Positions 34,025 through 43,061 of a DNA stretch of 64,000 bases are shown piece by piece (the first letter of the stretch is position 1; each line of letters starts with the position of its first letter). The notes below the pieces were generated by a model. The model was not told the origin of the DNA. It made no database searches and saw nothing but the letters and a program-made list of their open reading frames with translations. A program made the translations under genes and the position numbers. Source of the DNA: JAVVEG01 sp032251455 (GTDB lineage Bacteria > Pseudomonadota > Gammaproteobacteria > Pseudomonadales > Pseudohongiellaceae). The DNA lies in assembly GCA_032251455.1 (NCBI GenBank), contig JAVVEG010000003.1, positions 62,001 to 126,000 on the forward strand. Reading direction: 5' to 3'.

Positions 34025-34564
34025 CTATAGGAATCTGGCAATGGCCGCATCGTATCTCTCCTGAGCCTGTAGCAGAAAGTCAGCAATTTCACGCACTGCC
34101 CCTTCACCGCCCTGGCAGTTGGTTTCAGCATGAGCATAGGTCTTGACTGAACTGTGGCCATCGGGCACGGTAAAGCCCAGGCAGACGGAACGCAATATCG
34201 GGATATCAGGCAGGTCATCACCAGCGTAAGCTATTTCAGTGCTGACATAGTTGTGTTCCGAGCATAGTTCCTGCAAGGCGGAAAGCTTGTCTTCACGGCC
34301 CTGGTAAAACAGGGTAATACCAAGCTCAGCCACGCGTCGGGCCAGTGCGGTCGATTGCCTGCCACTGATGATGCCGACCTTGATCCCGTTTTCCTGCAGC
34401 AGCTTGATACCTAACCCGTCCTGGGTGTTGAACATTTTCATTGCTTCACCGCTTTCTGTATAGCATAGAGACCCATTGGTCAGTACACCATCGACATCCA
34501 GCAGGAGCAAGCGAACCGCTTTGGCACGCTCAAGTACTTCAGATGGTTCCAGGTTGAATTGCAA
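34025..34564 (-). CDS. kdsC: KDO-8-phosphate phosphatase
   Basis: KdsC removes phosphate from KDO-8-phosphate in LPS core synthesis. It is a HAD-superfamily tetramer of the small (cap-less) type. The nucleophile motif is LLLLDVDGVLTNG near residue 20, motif II is in GIISGRQS, and motif III/IV is AYAGDDLPDIPIL. The VCLGFTVPDGHSSVK block is typical. It sits between lptC (15 bases) and kdsD (39 bases), the usual order. Confidence 0.96.
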   Translation of the reverse strand: MQFNLEPSEVLERAKAVRLLLLDVDGVLTNGSLCYTESGEAMKMFNTQDGLGIKLLQENGIKVGIISGRQSTALARRVAELGITLFYQGREDKLSALQELCSEHNYVSTEIAYAGDDLPDIPILRSVCLGFTVPDGHSSVKTYAHAETNCQGGEGAVREIADFLLQAQERYDAAIARFL

Positions 34565-34603
34565 GATAAAAATTCCCTCAGTTGCCCTGTTATATTGACA
34601 CTG

Positions 34604-35584
34604 TCACAGCACATTGGCCTGCAGCAGATCATGCATGCGAATTATACCCACCAGTTCCTGCTGCTCATCCATGACCAGCAGTGTATAAATATGGTTCTCC
34701 TGCATCATGCGGGCCGCTTCGGTTGCCAGAGCCTGTGCATTGATCTGCTTGCCCTGGGGAGACATCACCTGATTCATCCTGATGTGGTGGATATCCTTGC
34801 CTGAATCCAGCGTTCGGCGCAGATCCCCATCGGTGAATACACCCAACAGGTGATTATTGCTGTCCACCACCGTCGTCATGCCGAGACCCTTTTGACTGAT
34901 TTCCAGCAGGGCTTCTTTCAGTGGCACATCACCCATTACCTTGGGAATGCGGTCACCCGAGTGCATCAGATCCTTGACTTTTAGTAGCAGGCGACGGCCC
35001 AGGCGTCCTCCGGGATGGGAATAGGCGAAGTCTTCCTGGGTAAATCCCCTGGCCTCAAGCAAAGCCATGGCGATGGCATCACCCAAAACCAGGGCGACAG
35101 TGGTACTGGCAGTTGGCGCCTGACCCAGTGGGCAGGCTTCTTCCAGAACACTGGCATCAAGATTGACCGTGGCCATTTCCGCTATCACTGATTGCGGATT
35201 CCCCGTCATGCTGATCAAGGCAATGCCCTTGCGTTTGAGCAAGGGCAGAATGGCCAGTATTTCTGTGGTGCTGCCTGAATTGGACAGGGCCAGAACAACA
35301 TCCTTGTCGGTTATCATGCCCAGATCACCATGACTGGCTTCGGCAGGGTGGACAAACATGGCTGGGGTGCCTGTGCTGGACAATGTCGCTGCGATCTTGC
35401 GGGCGATATGACCGGATTTGCCCATGCCAATGACGACCACACGTCCCTCACAGGACAATAAAAGCTGGCAGGCCTGGACAAAGGCAGTATCGATGCCATT
35501 GCGCAAGCGGGTGATGGCCTTGTGTTCAATATCTATGGTGCGCAGGGCGCTGTCAATCAGCGCTTTCGGATCAGTCATAGCCAT
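34604..35584 (-). CDS. kdsD: Arabinose-5-phosphate isomerase
   Basis: KdsD converts ribulose-5-phosphate to arabinose-5-phosphate, the first KDO precursor. A SIS domain (GRVVVIGMGKSGHIARKIAATLSSTGTPAMFVHPAEASHGDLG) is followed by two CBS domains (VMGDVPLKEALLEISQKGLGMTTVVD... and MNQVMSPQGKQINAQALATEAARMMQE). The start is ATG 35584 (MAMTDPKALIDSALRTIDIE), giving 326 residues. A longer frame to 35692 would run into yrbG. Confidence 0.96.
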   Translation of the reverse strand: MAMTDPKALIDSALRTIDIEHKAITRLRNGIDTAFVQACQLLLSCEGRVVVIGMGKSGHIARKIAATLSSTGTPAMFVHPAEASHGDLGMITDKDVVLALSNSGSTTEILAILPLLKRKGIALISMTGNPQSVIAEMATVNLDASVLEEACPLGQAPTASTTVALVLGDAIAMALLEARGFTQEDFAYSHPGGRLGRRLLLKVKDLMHSGDRIPKVMGDVPLKEALLEISQKGLGMTTVVDSNNHLLGVFTDGDLRRTLDSGKDIHHIRMNQVMSPQGKQINAQALATEAARMMQENHIYTLLVMDEQQELVGIIRMHDLLQANVL

Positions 35585-35601
35585 TTTCCGGTCCAGCGGG
35601 G

Positions 35602-36564
35602 TCAGAGCTGGGAATACAATACGCCAAACCAGCCTACATACATCAGCACAAACAAAGCACCACTGAGGCGCCCGATCTGCTTGCCTCGGCAAATGGCGGT
35701 GTAACTGATGCCGGCAAGGATGATGGTCATCAGCAGCATTGTAACGTAATCACGGGATAACAGGGAGCTGTCGATGAAATCCGGGGCCAGCAGGCCGGGG
35801 ATGGGCAGAACAATGAGAATATTCAGCAGATTGGAGCCTACGATATTGCCAATGGCAAGGTCGTGGTGAGCGCGCAGGGTACAGGTGATCGTGGTCGCCA
35901 GCTCAGGCAGACTGGTCCCCAGTGCTACGATGGTCAGGCCGATGATACCGGCTGATACACCCAGTGTTTCCGCGATAGAGCTTGCTGCGCGAACCAGGGC
36001 TTCGGCGCTGATTATCAGAAGCAGCAGCCCCAGAATCAGATAAATGCTGGCTCGCCAGACGCTGATGCTGGCTATTTCTTCTTCGTCAACACTCAGGTCA
36101 AGACTGACAGTCCTTCCCGACGCTTTCTTTTTGACCAGGGTATAGGCAAAGAAAACCAGAATGGCGATGAACACCATACTGTCGATTATTCCCAAATGGC
36201 CATCCAGTAGCAGCAAGCCGGTGATGACGGTCACTGCCAGCAAGGCGGGCAGTTCCTTGCGCATCAGCGAGGCAGCAGGGGTCAGGGGTTTGATCATGGC
36301 TGCAATACCAAGGGCCAGCCCCAGATTGAAAATATTGGAACCAATGGCATTGCCAATGGCCAAATCCGGTTTGTCTTCCAGTGCAGCGACCAGAGAGGAA
36401 AAAATTTCAGGCGCCGATGTACCAAAAGCGACAATGGTCAGCCCAATCACCATTGGCGGAACCCTCAGATTGCTGGCTACAGTGGAGGCGCCAAAGACAA
36501 ATTTGTCCGCACCCCAGGTTAGGCCTACAAACCCAAGTGAGATGATGACTAAGTCTAACAGCAT
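35602..36564 (-). CDS. yrbG: Calcium/sodium antiporter, YrbG family
   Basis: A 320-residue member of the cation/calcium exchanger superfamily. The two alpha repeats are visible: VIGLTIVAFGTSAPEIFSS...NAIGSNIFNLGLALG and IIGLTIVALGTSLPELATT...NIVGSNLLNILIVLP, each with the acidic residue of the ion site. About ten membrane helices are split by an acidic loop (DLSVDEEEIAS). I start at ATG 36564 (MLLDLVIISLGFVGL); the longer frame to 36708 adds non-membrane sequence. It is the first gene of the minus-strand yrbG-kdsD-kdsC-lptCAB group. Confidence 0.93.
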   Translation of the reverse strand: MLLDLVIISLGFVGLTWGADKFVFGASTVASNLRVPPMVIGLTIVAFGTSAPEIFSSLVAALEDKPDLAIGNAIGSNIFNLGLALGIAAMIKPLTPAASLMRKELPALLAVTVITGLLLLDGHLGIIDSMVFIAILVFFAYTLVKKKASGRTVSLDLSVDEEEIASISVWRASIYLILGLLLLIISAEALVRAASSIAETLGVSAGIIGLTIVALGTSLPELATTITCTLRAHHDLAIGNIVGSNLLNILIVLPIPGLLAPDFIDSSLLSRDYVTMLLMTIILAGISYTAICRGKQIGRLSGALFVLMYVGWFGVLYSQL

Positions 36565-36746
36565 GATTGGGGGGTTTTGATCCGATGCGTGGAATTGAGG
36601 GGCCCAATTAGACGAAGGTTTAAGCCTGTTTGCAAGTATTAATTTATCGCCATTCGTAATTGATGTACACTGCGGCTTCAGTTGAACAGGGCGTGGAAAT
36701 TGTAGCAATCAGGCCCGATATTGCCATCAGGAGCGGAGCTAAATAG

Positions 36747-37349
36747 ATGATTTATATAAAGAAGGCTTTGTTTGTTATGCTCTTGGCCGCCTTGCTGCCA
36801 GCTGGGGCCTGGTCTGCTGAATTGACTGCTGTCGAGTCTGCCGAGCAATCTGTGAACCAGTTATTGGCCAAGGTTCGGGAGTTGCGTCCGTTATATGATT
36901 CTGATCGGGATGCTTATTTTGCAGGTATTGAACAACAGATAGGGACTTTCGTTGATTTTACGGAAGTAGCCAGAGGCGTCATGGCCAATTTCGCCGATCA
37001 AGCCAGCGAGGCCCAGATCGTGGCCCTGGGTGAAAGGCTGCGGGCGACACTGACCCGTTTCTATGGCTCGACGCTGCTCGAATATGGTGATCAGGAATTG
37101 ACCTACCTGCCCCCGCGAGAGCCGCCACAGGACCCGGAAAATGCAACAAATGTACGCATGCAAATCAACAATAACGGAACGCGTGTTGAACTGCAGTACA
37201 CCATGTTTCTGACCCCCCAGGGAGAATGGAAACTGAAGAACCTTTTTCTCGGAGGCATCAATCTCCGGCGTCAGTATTACACGCAATTCTCTGCCCTGAT
37301 GAGCCGTCATGGCAATGACATCGATGCCGTAATTGAAAACTGGCAATAA
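36747..37349 (+). CDS. mlaC: Phospholipid-binding protein MlaC (stand-alone)
   Basis: A 200-residue secreted protein with signal peptide MIYIKKALFVMLLAALLPAGAWSAE and the MlaC fold (VNQLLAKVRELRPLYDSDRDAYFAGIEQQIGTFVDFTEVARGVM...). In the standard system MlaC carries phospholipids between MlaA at the outer membrane and the MlaFEDB ABC transporter. Here the usual upstream mlaF, mlaE and mlaD genes and downstream mlaB are missing. The gene is divergent from yrbG across 182 bases and followed by ibaG. Whether a Mla transporter lies elsewhere cannot be seen. Confidence 0.88.
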   Translation: MIYIKKALFVMLLAALLPAGAWSAELTAVESAEQSVNQLLAKVRELRPLYDSDRDAYFAGIEQQIGTFVDFTEVARGVMANFADQASEAQIVALGERLRATLTRFYGSTLLEYGDQELTYLPPREPPQDPENATNVRMQINNNGTRVELQYTMFLTPQGEWKLKNLFLGGINLRRQYYTQFSALMSRHGNDIDAVIENWQ

Positions 37350-37388
37350 GCAACAAGCTGTTGACGAACGCAAGAGACTCAGAAAATC

Positions 37389-37634
37389 ATGGCAATAAGT
37401 GCGCAGGAAATAAAGGCGCTGCTTGATTCCGCTTTGCCTGAATGTCAGATTCAGGTTGTCGGTGAAAGTGGCAAGTATCAGATATTCGCAACAGGCGAGG
37501 CATTTGCAGGCTTGAATGCCGTGAAAAGACAGCAGAAAGTCTATGCGATATTGAATGAGCAGATCGCTTCCGGGGCCATTCATGCCGTCAGCATGCAACT
37601 GCTGAGCAATGACGAAGCTGGCTCCGCCAACTAG
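37389..37634 (+). CDS. ibaG: BolA-family protein IbaG
   Basis: An 81-residue BolA/IbaG protein that partners monothiol glutaredoxin in Fe-S and stress pathways. EIKALLDSALPECQIQVVGESGKYQIFATGEAFAGLNAVKRQQKVYAIL is the BolA fold, with the C-terminal histidine in SGAIHAVSMQLLS. It lies 39 bases after mlaC and 33 before murA, its normal place. Confidence 0.94.
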   Translation: MAISAQEIKALLDSALPECQIQVVGESGKYQIFATGEAFAGLNAVKRQQKVYAILNEQIASGAIHAVSMQLLSNDEAGSAN

Positions 37635-37667
37635 ATTGCCATTCCCACCCTTCCAATCGAGAATTCA

Positions 37668-38930
37668 ATGGACAAGTTGCTAATCAATGGCGGTATCAGT
37701 CTCAATGGCGAGATTCGCATTGCCGGTGCCAAGAACTCTGCGCTCCCCATTCTGGCAGCAACCCTGCTGACGCGGGAGCCAGTGATGGTCTGCAATCTGC
37801 CGCATCTGTATGACATCACTACCATGCTGGAGTTGCTGGGGTGCATGGGTGTGCAGTCTGTGGTTGACGAGAAACTCAATGTTGAGGTGGACACGTCCAA
37901 TATCCACAGTTTCAGTGCGCCTTATGAACTGGTGAAAACCATGCGGGCATCGATTCTTGTCCTTGGTCCCATGCTGGCTCATTTCGGCAGGGCAGAGGTG
38001 GCACTGCCTGGGGGCTGTGCCATTGGCAGTCGTCCGGTAAACCTGCATATCAGTGCTCTTGAAAAAATGGGTGCCAGAATTCTGGTTGAGGACGGTTATA
38101 TCAAGGCCCATGTTGAGGGTCGTTTGCAGGGTGCGCATATTTTCATGGATATGTGTACTGTAACCGGCACCGAGAATGTCATGATGGCTGCCACTCTGGC
38201 AGAGGGTAAAACCATCATCGAGAATGCAGCCAGAGAACCCGAGGTGGTTGATCTGGGCAACTGCCTGATCAAGATGGGGGCCCGCATCAGCGGGCATGGC
38301 ACGGATACCATTATCATCGAGGGGGTCAGTGAGTTGCATGGTTGTCGCTATGCCATCATGCCGGACAGGATTGAGACGGGTACCTATCTGATAGCTGCTG
38401 CTGCCACCCGGGGCCGGATCAAGGTCAAGGATACCCGTCCGGATATTCTGGAAGCAGTGCTGAGCAAACTGGAAGAGGCCGGTGCCGATATCCGGGTAGG
38501 AGATAACTGGATAGAGCTTGACATGCACGGCAAACGGCCGCGGGCGGTTTCCCTGAAGACGGCTCCGTACCCAGCGTTCCCGACAGACATGCAGGCCCAG
38601 TTCACTGCGCTCAATGCCGTTGCCCTGGGTTCGGGGACCATCACGGAAACCGTATTCGAGAATCGCTTCATGCATGTCCATGAAATGAATCGCATGGGTG
38701 CTTCGATTGTGGTTGAGGGCAATACGGTGCTTGTTGCCGGGGTGGCAACACTGAAGGGTGCCCCGGTTATGGCCACCGATCTGCGTGCCTCGGCCAGTCT
38801 GATCATCGCGGGACTGGTGTCAGAGAACCAGACGATCGTTGATCGGATCTACCACATCGATCGGGGCTATGAGTGCATCGAGGAAAAGTTGCAACTGCTG
38901 GGTGCACGGATTCGTCGGGTACCCGCATAG
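37668..38930 (+). CDS. murA: UDP-N-acetylglucosamine 1-carboxyvinyltransferase
   Basis: MurA transfers enolpyruvate to UDP-GlcNAc in the first committed step of peptidoglycan synthesis in the cytoplasm. The 420-residue sequence is full length. The active-site Cys117 (LPGGCAIGSRP) is the residue alkylated by fosfomycin, and GAKNSALPI near the start holds the catalytic lysine. It belongs to the ibaG-murA-hisG-hisD run. Confidence 0.98.
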   Translation: MDKLLINGGISLNGEIRIAGAKNSALPILAATLLTREPVMVCNLPHLYDITTMLELLGCMGVQSVVDEKLNVEVDTSNIHSFSAPYELVKTMRASILVLGPMLAHFGRAEVALPGGCAIGSRPVNLHISALEKMGARILVEDGYIKAHVEGRLQGAHIFMDMCTVTGTENVMMAATLAEGKTIIENAAREPEVVDLGNCLIKMGARISGHGTDTIIIEGVSELHGCRYAIMPDRIETGTYLIAAAATRGRIKVKDTRPDILEAVLSKLEEAGADIRVGDNWIELDMHGKRPRAVSLKTAPYPAFPTDMQAQFTALNAVALGSGTITETVFENRFMHVHEMNRMGASIVVEGNTVLVAGVATLKGAPVMATDLRASASLIIAGLVSENQTIVDRIYHIDRGYECIEEKLQLLGARIRRVPA

Positions 38931-38957
38931 AGACTTACCGGGAGAGCAGTCTGATTT

Positions 38958-39611
38958 ATGGAAAAGCAGAAGACAGTCATCGCCCTGACCAAAGGGCGGA
39001 TTCTGGAGGAAGTGCTGCCGCTTTTTGAGCGGGCAGGCATACAGCCGCTTGAGGATATCCAGAAAAGCCGGAAATTAATTTTCGACACCAGTCTGCCTGA
39101 TGTGCAGATAATGGTGATACGTGGCTCTGATGTGCCGACCTATGTCGAATTCGGCAGTGCCGACATGGGTGTGGTCGGCAAGGATCTCCTGCTTGAATAC
39201 GGTGGTAACAGTTTTTATGAACCGCTTGATCTGAAACTGGCTCGTTGCCGATTGATGACAGCTGCTCCGGTAGGTGCCTGTCTGCAACATGACAGGCTGA
39301 AAGTGGCCACCAAGTTTGTCAATATCACCAAGCGTTATTTTGCCGAGCAGGGCGTACAGATAGAAGTAATCAAACTCAATGGAGCATTGGAGCTGGCCCC
39401 CTCCATGGGCCTGGCCGATGTGATCGTGGATATTGTTGACAGTGGCAACACCCTGCGTGCCAATGGACTGGAACCGCTGGACCTGATCAGTCACATCAGT
39501 TCACGGCTCATCATCAACAAGGCCGCAATGAAAATGAAGCTTGAGATTATCACTGATCTGGTTGCACGCCTTGAGCAGGCCGTAAACCAGGCAGAAAGGG
39601 GGCAGCAATGA
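38958..39611 (+). CDS. hisG: ATP phosphoribosyltransferase, short form
   Basis: HisG starts histidine synthesis. At 217 residues this is the short form, which lacks the regulatory ACT-like domain and needs a HisZ subunit. No hisZ is in the window; in relatives it lies near purA. Marks are ALTKGRILEEVLPL, RGSDVPTYVEFGSADMGVVGKDLL and the phosphoribosyl loop DVIVDIVDSGNTLRANGL. The stop overlaps hisD by four bases. Confidence 0.96.
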   Translation: MEKQKTVIALTKGRILEEVLPLFERAGIQPLEDIQKSRKLIFDTSLPDVQIMVIRGSDVPTYVEFGSADMGVVGKDLLLEYGGNSFYEPLDLKLARCRLMTAAPVGACLQHDRLKVATKFVNITKRYFAEQGVQIEVIKLNGALELAPSMGLADVIVDIVDSGNTLRANGLEPLDLISHISSRLIINKAAMKMKLEIITDLVARLEQAVNQAERGQQ

Positions 39612-40924
39612 CGCAGGAGGCCATGCTCACCGTTACTCGTCTGGACAGCCGCGAAGCAGCATTCGAGGCACAGCTGGACCAGCTGCTGGATCGCAATATT
39701 CTGGGAGATGAGCGAATCAATGCGGTGGTGCAGGGAATTGTACAAGATGTGCGTGAGCACGGTGATGCGGCCGTGCTGAAGTACACTCGCCAGTTTGACC
39801 GGTTTGAAGTGGATTCAATGGCTGAGTTGATGGTCAGCAGGGAGCAGATGCAGGCCTGCCTGGAGGCGCTGCCCGAGAGACAGTCGCAGGCACTGAGAGT
39901 GGCTGCCGAGCGTATCCGGCATTACCACGAAAAACAAAAACAGGGTTCCTGGCAATACCAGGAAGCCGACGGTTCAGTGTATGGTCAACAGGTAAACCCG
40001 CTGGACAGGGTCGGGATTTACATTCCAGGGGGAAAGGCCAACTACCCGTCATCCGTGTTGATGAATGCCATTCCGGCACGAGTGGCAGGGGTGAAAGAGA
40101 TTATTGCCGTGGTGCCTACGCGCTATGGTCACGCAGGGCAGCTCATCTTCGCTGCAGCTGCCCTGGCGGGGGTGAACCGCATCTTCACCATCGGTGGTGC
40201 CCAGGCCATCGCAGCACTGGCCTACGGTACCCAGACTATTCCACGGGTGGATAAGATTACCGGTCCGGGCAATATTTATGTCACTTTGGCCAAAAAGCAG
40301 GTCTTTGGTATCACCGGTATTGATATGATTGCCGGTCCATCGGAGTTGACCATCATCGCCGATGGCAGCACAGACCCGGACTGGATAGCGATGGACCTAT
40401 TCTCCCAGGCCGAGCATGATGAACGGGCTCAATCAATTCTGATCAGTCCGGATGCAGCCTGTCTGGAGGCAGTCAATGCCAGCATGCAACGGCTTCTGCC
40501 GCAGATGCAAAGGGGCCAGATCATCAGCAAATCGCTCAATGAGCGAGGCATGCTTATCAAGGTGGTGGATCTTGATGAGGCAGTGAAAATCAGCAACCGG
40601 ATAGCCCCGGAGCATCTGGAAATCTCGGTTGAGCAAGCCGAGCAGTTGTTGCCTGGAGTGGTGCATGCCGGGGCCATTTTTCTTGGCCGTTTCAGCGCCG
40701 AGGCGCTGGGTGATTATTGTGCGGGTCCGAGCCATGTGTTGCCCACTTCAGGGACTGCCAGATTTTTCTCATCCCTGGGGGTGTATGATTTCCAGAAGAG
40801 GAGTTCCATCATTTCCTGTTCGGAAACAGGGGCGGCAGCGCTGGCGGGTATTGCCATGGAACTGGCGGAAAACGAATCCCTGCAGGCGCATGCCCTGTCC
40901 GCTGGCTATCGACAGAAATCCTGA
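39608..40924 (+). CDS. hisD: Histidinol dehydrogenase
   Basis: HisD oxidises histidinol to histidine in two NAD-dependent steps with zinc. The 438-residue sequence has GIYIPGGKANYPSSVLMNAIPARVAGV, VDKITGPGNIYVTLAKKQVFG, AGPSELTIIADG, the zinc-site DLFSQAEHDERAQ and AGPSHVLPTSGTARF. Coupled to hisG by a four-base overlap. The hisC gene that follows in Pseudomonas is absent; the next gene is algW on the opposite strand, 31 bases away. Confidence 0.98.
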   Translation: MTQEAMLTVTRLDSREAAFEAQLDQLLDRNILGDERINAVVQGIVQDVREHGDAAVLKYTRQFDRFEVDSMAELMVSREQMQACLEALPERQSQALRVAAERIRHYHEKQKQGSWQYQEADGSVYGQQVNPLDRVGIYIPGGKANYPSSVLMNAIPARVAGVKEIIAVVPTRYGHAGQLIFAAAALAGVNRIFTIGGAQAIAALAYGTQTIPRVDKITGPGNIYVTLAKKQVFGITGIDMIAGPSELTIIADGSTDPDWIAMDLFSQAEHDERAQSILISPDAACLEAVNASMQRLLPQMQRGQIISKSLNERGMLIKVVDLDEAVKISNRIAPEHLEISVEQAEQLLPGVVHAGAIFLGRFSAEALGDYCAGPSHVLPTSGTARFFSSLGVYDFQKRSSIISCSETGAAALAGIAMELAENESLQAHALSAGYRQKS

Positions 40925-40945
40925 ACCCATCTGCTATGGGGGTTC
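40923..40945. terminator. Possible bidirectional terminator between hisD and algW
   Basis: GAACCCAT and ATGGGGGTTC can pair with a two-base bulge around a five-base loop in the short convergent gap, overlapping the hisD stop. It lacks a good T-run, so its use as a terminator is uncertain. Confidence 0.35.
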
Positions 40946-40955
40946 AAAGGTCTGA

Positions 40956-42137
40956 TCAGTTCCGATCCAGGGAAAGAGGTGATCGGTACTGGGCGGTACC
41001 ACTGCCAAGCTCTACGGTAATGATCAGGTAACGGCCTTCACGGTACAGTTGCATATCAACTGTTTCACCTGGCGCTTTTCTGTTGATTCTGTCAATGGCT
41101 CCGATCACGCTGCCAATCTGCACCCCATCTATGGCGGTCATCACATCTCCCGGTCTGATACCTGCCTGTTCAGCCGGGCTGTCAGTATTGACCTGTTCGA
41201 TCAGCAGTCCGTTGATGTCTGGTCTGCCAAAGAATTCCAGACTGCTTGCTTCGGTCAACATTTCCCCGGTAATCACCCCCAGGTAGCCAGGTGTGACCTC
41301 ACCGAATTTGATCAGTTGATCAGCGATCAGCATGGCCTTGTTGACCGGAACGGCAAAGCCGATGCCGTCGGAACCTCCCGATTGGGAAAAAATGAAAGAG
41401 TTGATGCCAATCAGCTCTCCTTTGGTATTGATCAGTGCGCCACCTGAATTGCCAAAGTTCATGGCTGCATCGGTCTGGATGTACTCCACAATGGGCAGGC
41501 CGTGCTGGGGAATCCCCAGGGCGCTGACGATACCTTTGGATACGGATTTCTGGTTCATGAGTTCCTGGCTGGGGAAGCCTATGGCCAGGACTTCATCGCC
41601 CACCCGAATCCCCTCCGAGGAACCGATGGGTATCATCGGGGGCAGCAGATCGGAATCGATTTTCAGCAAAGCCAGGTCGGTATTGGGGTCGGTACCAACA
41701 AGTGTTGCCCTCACCATGCTGGTGTTGTTGTTTTCTCCAAAGACCACATCAATATTCTCCGCGCCCTCGATCACATGCAGCGCAGTGAGGATATGCCCTT
41801 CTGCACTGATGACAACCCCAGAACCCAGACTGTTCCAGGAGCGTTCGGAAGGCAGATTTTGCAACCAGCTGCGGAATACCGGAGGAATCTGGTCTGCGGG
41901 GGGAAGTTCTATTTGCTGGCGGATAGTGGAGTGGATGCTGATGACAGAGGGCGAGGCCCGCTCGACAGCGTCTGCGTAGGATCCGGATTGAACTGGCAGG
42001 GCTCCACTCGGCAAGGCCGGGCTGGACTGCCGTTCCAGCAGTACCAGTTTCTGGGTCTGCTGATATTGCAGGATGATCACTGCAAACAGGGCGCCGACCA
42101 GAGCAGGCCAGCTGATGAACTTGAGAAACTTCTTCAT
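40956..42137 (-). CDS. algW: Periplasmic serine protease of the DegS/AlgW type
   Basis: AlgW/DegS senses misfolded outer-membrane proteins and cleaves the anti-sigma factor MucA/RseA to release the envelope-stress sigma factor. One N-terminal membrane helix (FISWPALVGALFAVIIL) anchors it. The trypsin-like domain has H121 (LTALHV), D154 (TDLALL) and S231 (FGNSGGAL), and one PDZ domain occupies the last 110 residues. Length, 393 residues, with a single PDZ fits DegS/AlgW and not DegP. The genome position next to hisD and nif3 matches Pseudomonas algW. Confidence 0.93.
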   Translation of the reverse strand: MKKFLKFISWPALVGALFAVIILQYQQTQKLVLLERQSSPALPSGALPVQSGSYADAVERASPSVISIHSTIRQQIELPPADQIPPVFRSWLQNLPSERSWNSLGSGVVISAEGHILTALHVIEGAENIDVVFGENNNTSMVRATLVGTDPNTDLALLKIDSDLLPPMIPIGSSEGIRVGDEVLAIGFPSQELMNQKSVSKGIVSALGIPQHGLPIVEYIQTDAAMNFGNSGGALINTKGELIGINSFIFSQSGGSDGIGFAVPVNKAMLIADQLIKFGEVTPGYLGVITGEMLTEASSLEFFGRPDINGLLIEQVNTDSPAEQAGIRPGDVMTAIDGVQIGSVIGAIDRINRKAPGETVDMQLYREGRYLIITVELGSGTAQYRSPLSLDRN

Positions 42138-42280
42138 GGATAACCGGCGATATTTTCGCGCTGACTCCCTTGTCTGTTATTATACGCGGCTATTGCCTGA
42201 TTCAGTCACCCCTGCATTATGCGAGTTATTGCTTTCCAATGGAAGGTTATGAGGGAAGGTTATGAAGGAGGTCATTAGCC

Positions 42281-43042
42281 ATGTCAGTCCGCCTGGATGA
42301 ATTGCTTGCCGAGCTTGATACCTTGTTGCGCCCCGAACAGTTTCGGGATTACTGCCCCAATGGATTACAGGTGGAAGGGAAAAAGCAGGTAGGCCTGGTG
42401 GTCAGCGGCGTAACTGCCAGCCAGGCGCTGATCGATGCGGCCATAGCTTGCGGAGCCGATGCAATCCTGGTACATCATGGCTACTTCTGGCGCAACGAGG
42501 AACCGACGATTGTCGGAATCAAACGTAATCGTATCCAGGCCCTGTTGGCCGCCGAGGTCAGTCTGCTGGCTTATCATTTGCCGCTGGATACCCACGCCAC
42601 GCTGGGTAATAACGCCCAACTGGGCAAGTTGCTTGGTTTTAGCTCAAGCGGGGACCTGGGCAAGCAGAACAATCACAGTATTGGACTGGTGGGAGAGCCG
42701 GAGACGCCTTTCAGTGGGGCCGGTTTGGGTCGACATCTGCAGGCCGCTCTGGGCAGGACTCCCTTGCATGTGGCTGGCAGCAGTGAGCAGATCAGGCGTG
42801 TTGCCTGGTGCACAGGGGCGGCCCAGGATTTCATCGGTCTGGCAGTCAAGGCGGGGGTGGATGCCTATATCACAGGAGAGGCATCGGAACAAACCGTGCA
42901 TATCGCACGCGAAACCGGGATTCATTTTTATGCAGCGGGCCATCATGCGACTGAACGGTACGGTGTCCAGGCCGTTGCTGCGCATCTGGTGGCCCGGTTT
43001 GGTATCGAACATCGTTTCATTGATGTCGATAATCCCGTTTAG
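42281..43042 (+). CDS. Nif3-like dinuclear metal-centre protein
   Basis: A 253-residue NIF3/YbgI-family protein. Metal-binding residues are in ILVHHGYFWRN, the LLAYHLPLDTH block and the C-terminal HFYAAGHHATERYGV. The family's biochemical role is unsettled, though GTP cyclohydrolase-like and cofactor roles have been proposed. It uses the plus strand between algW (divergent, 143 bases) and cysNC (convergent, 19 bases). Confidence 0.92.
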   Translation: MSVRLDELLAELDTLLRPEQFRDYCPNGLQVEGKKQVGLVVSGVTASQALIDAAIACGADAILVHHGYFWRNEEPTIVGIKRNRIQALLAAEVSLLAYHLPLDTHATLGNNAQLGKLLGFSSSGDLGKQNNHSIGLVGEPETPFSGAGLGRHLQAALGRTPLHVAGSSEQIRRVAWCTGAAQDFIGLAVKAGVDAYITGEASEQTVHIARETGIHFYAAGHHATERYGVQAVAAHLVARFGIEHRFIDVDNPV

Positions 43043-43061
43043 ACAGATTCCCCGCTTCCGC

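Noticed and set aside
37680..38681. A 333-codon minus-strand frame opposite murA
   Set aside because: murA is unmistakable and full length; the opposite frame has shadow-like composition and no ribosome site I could see.
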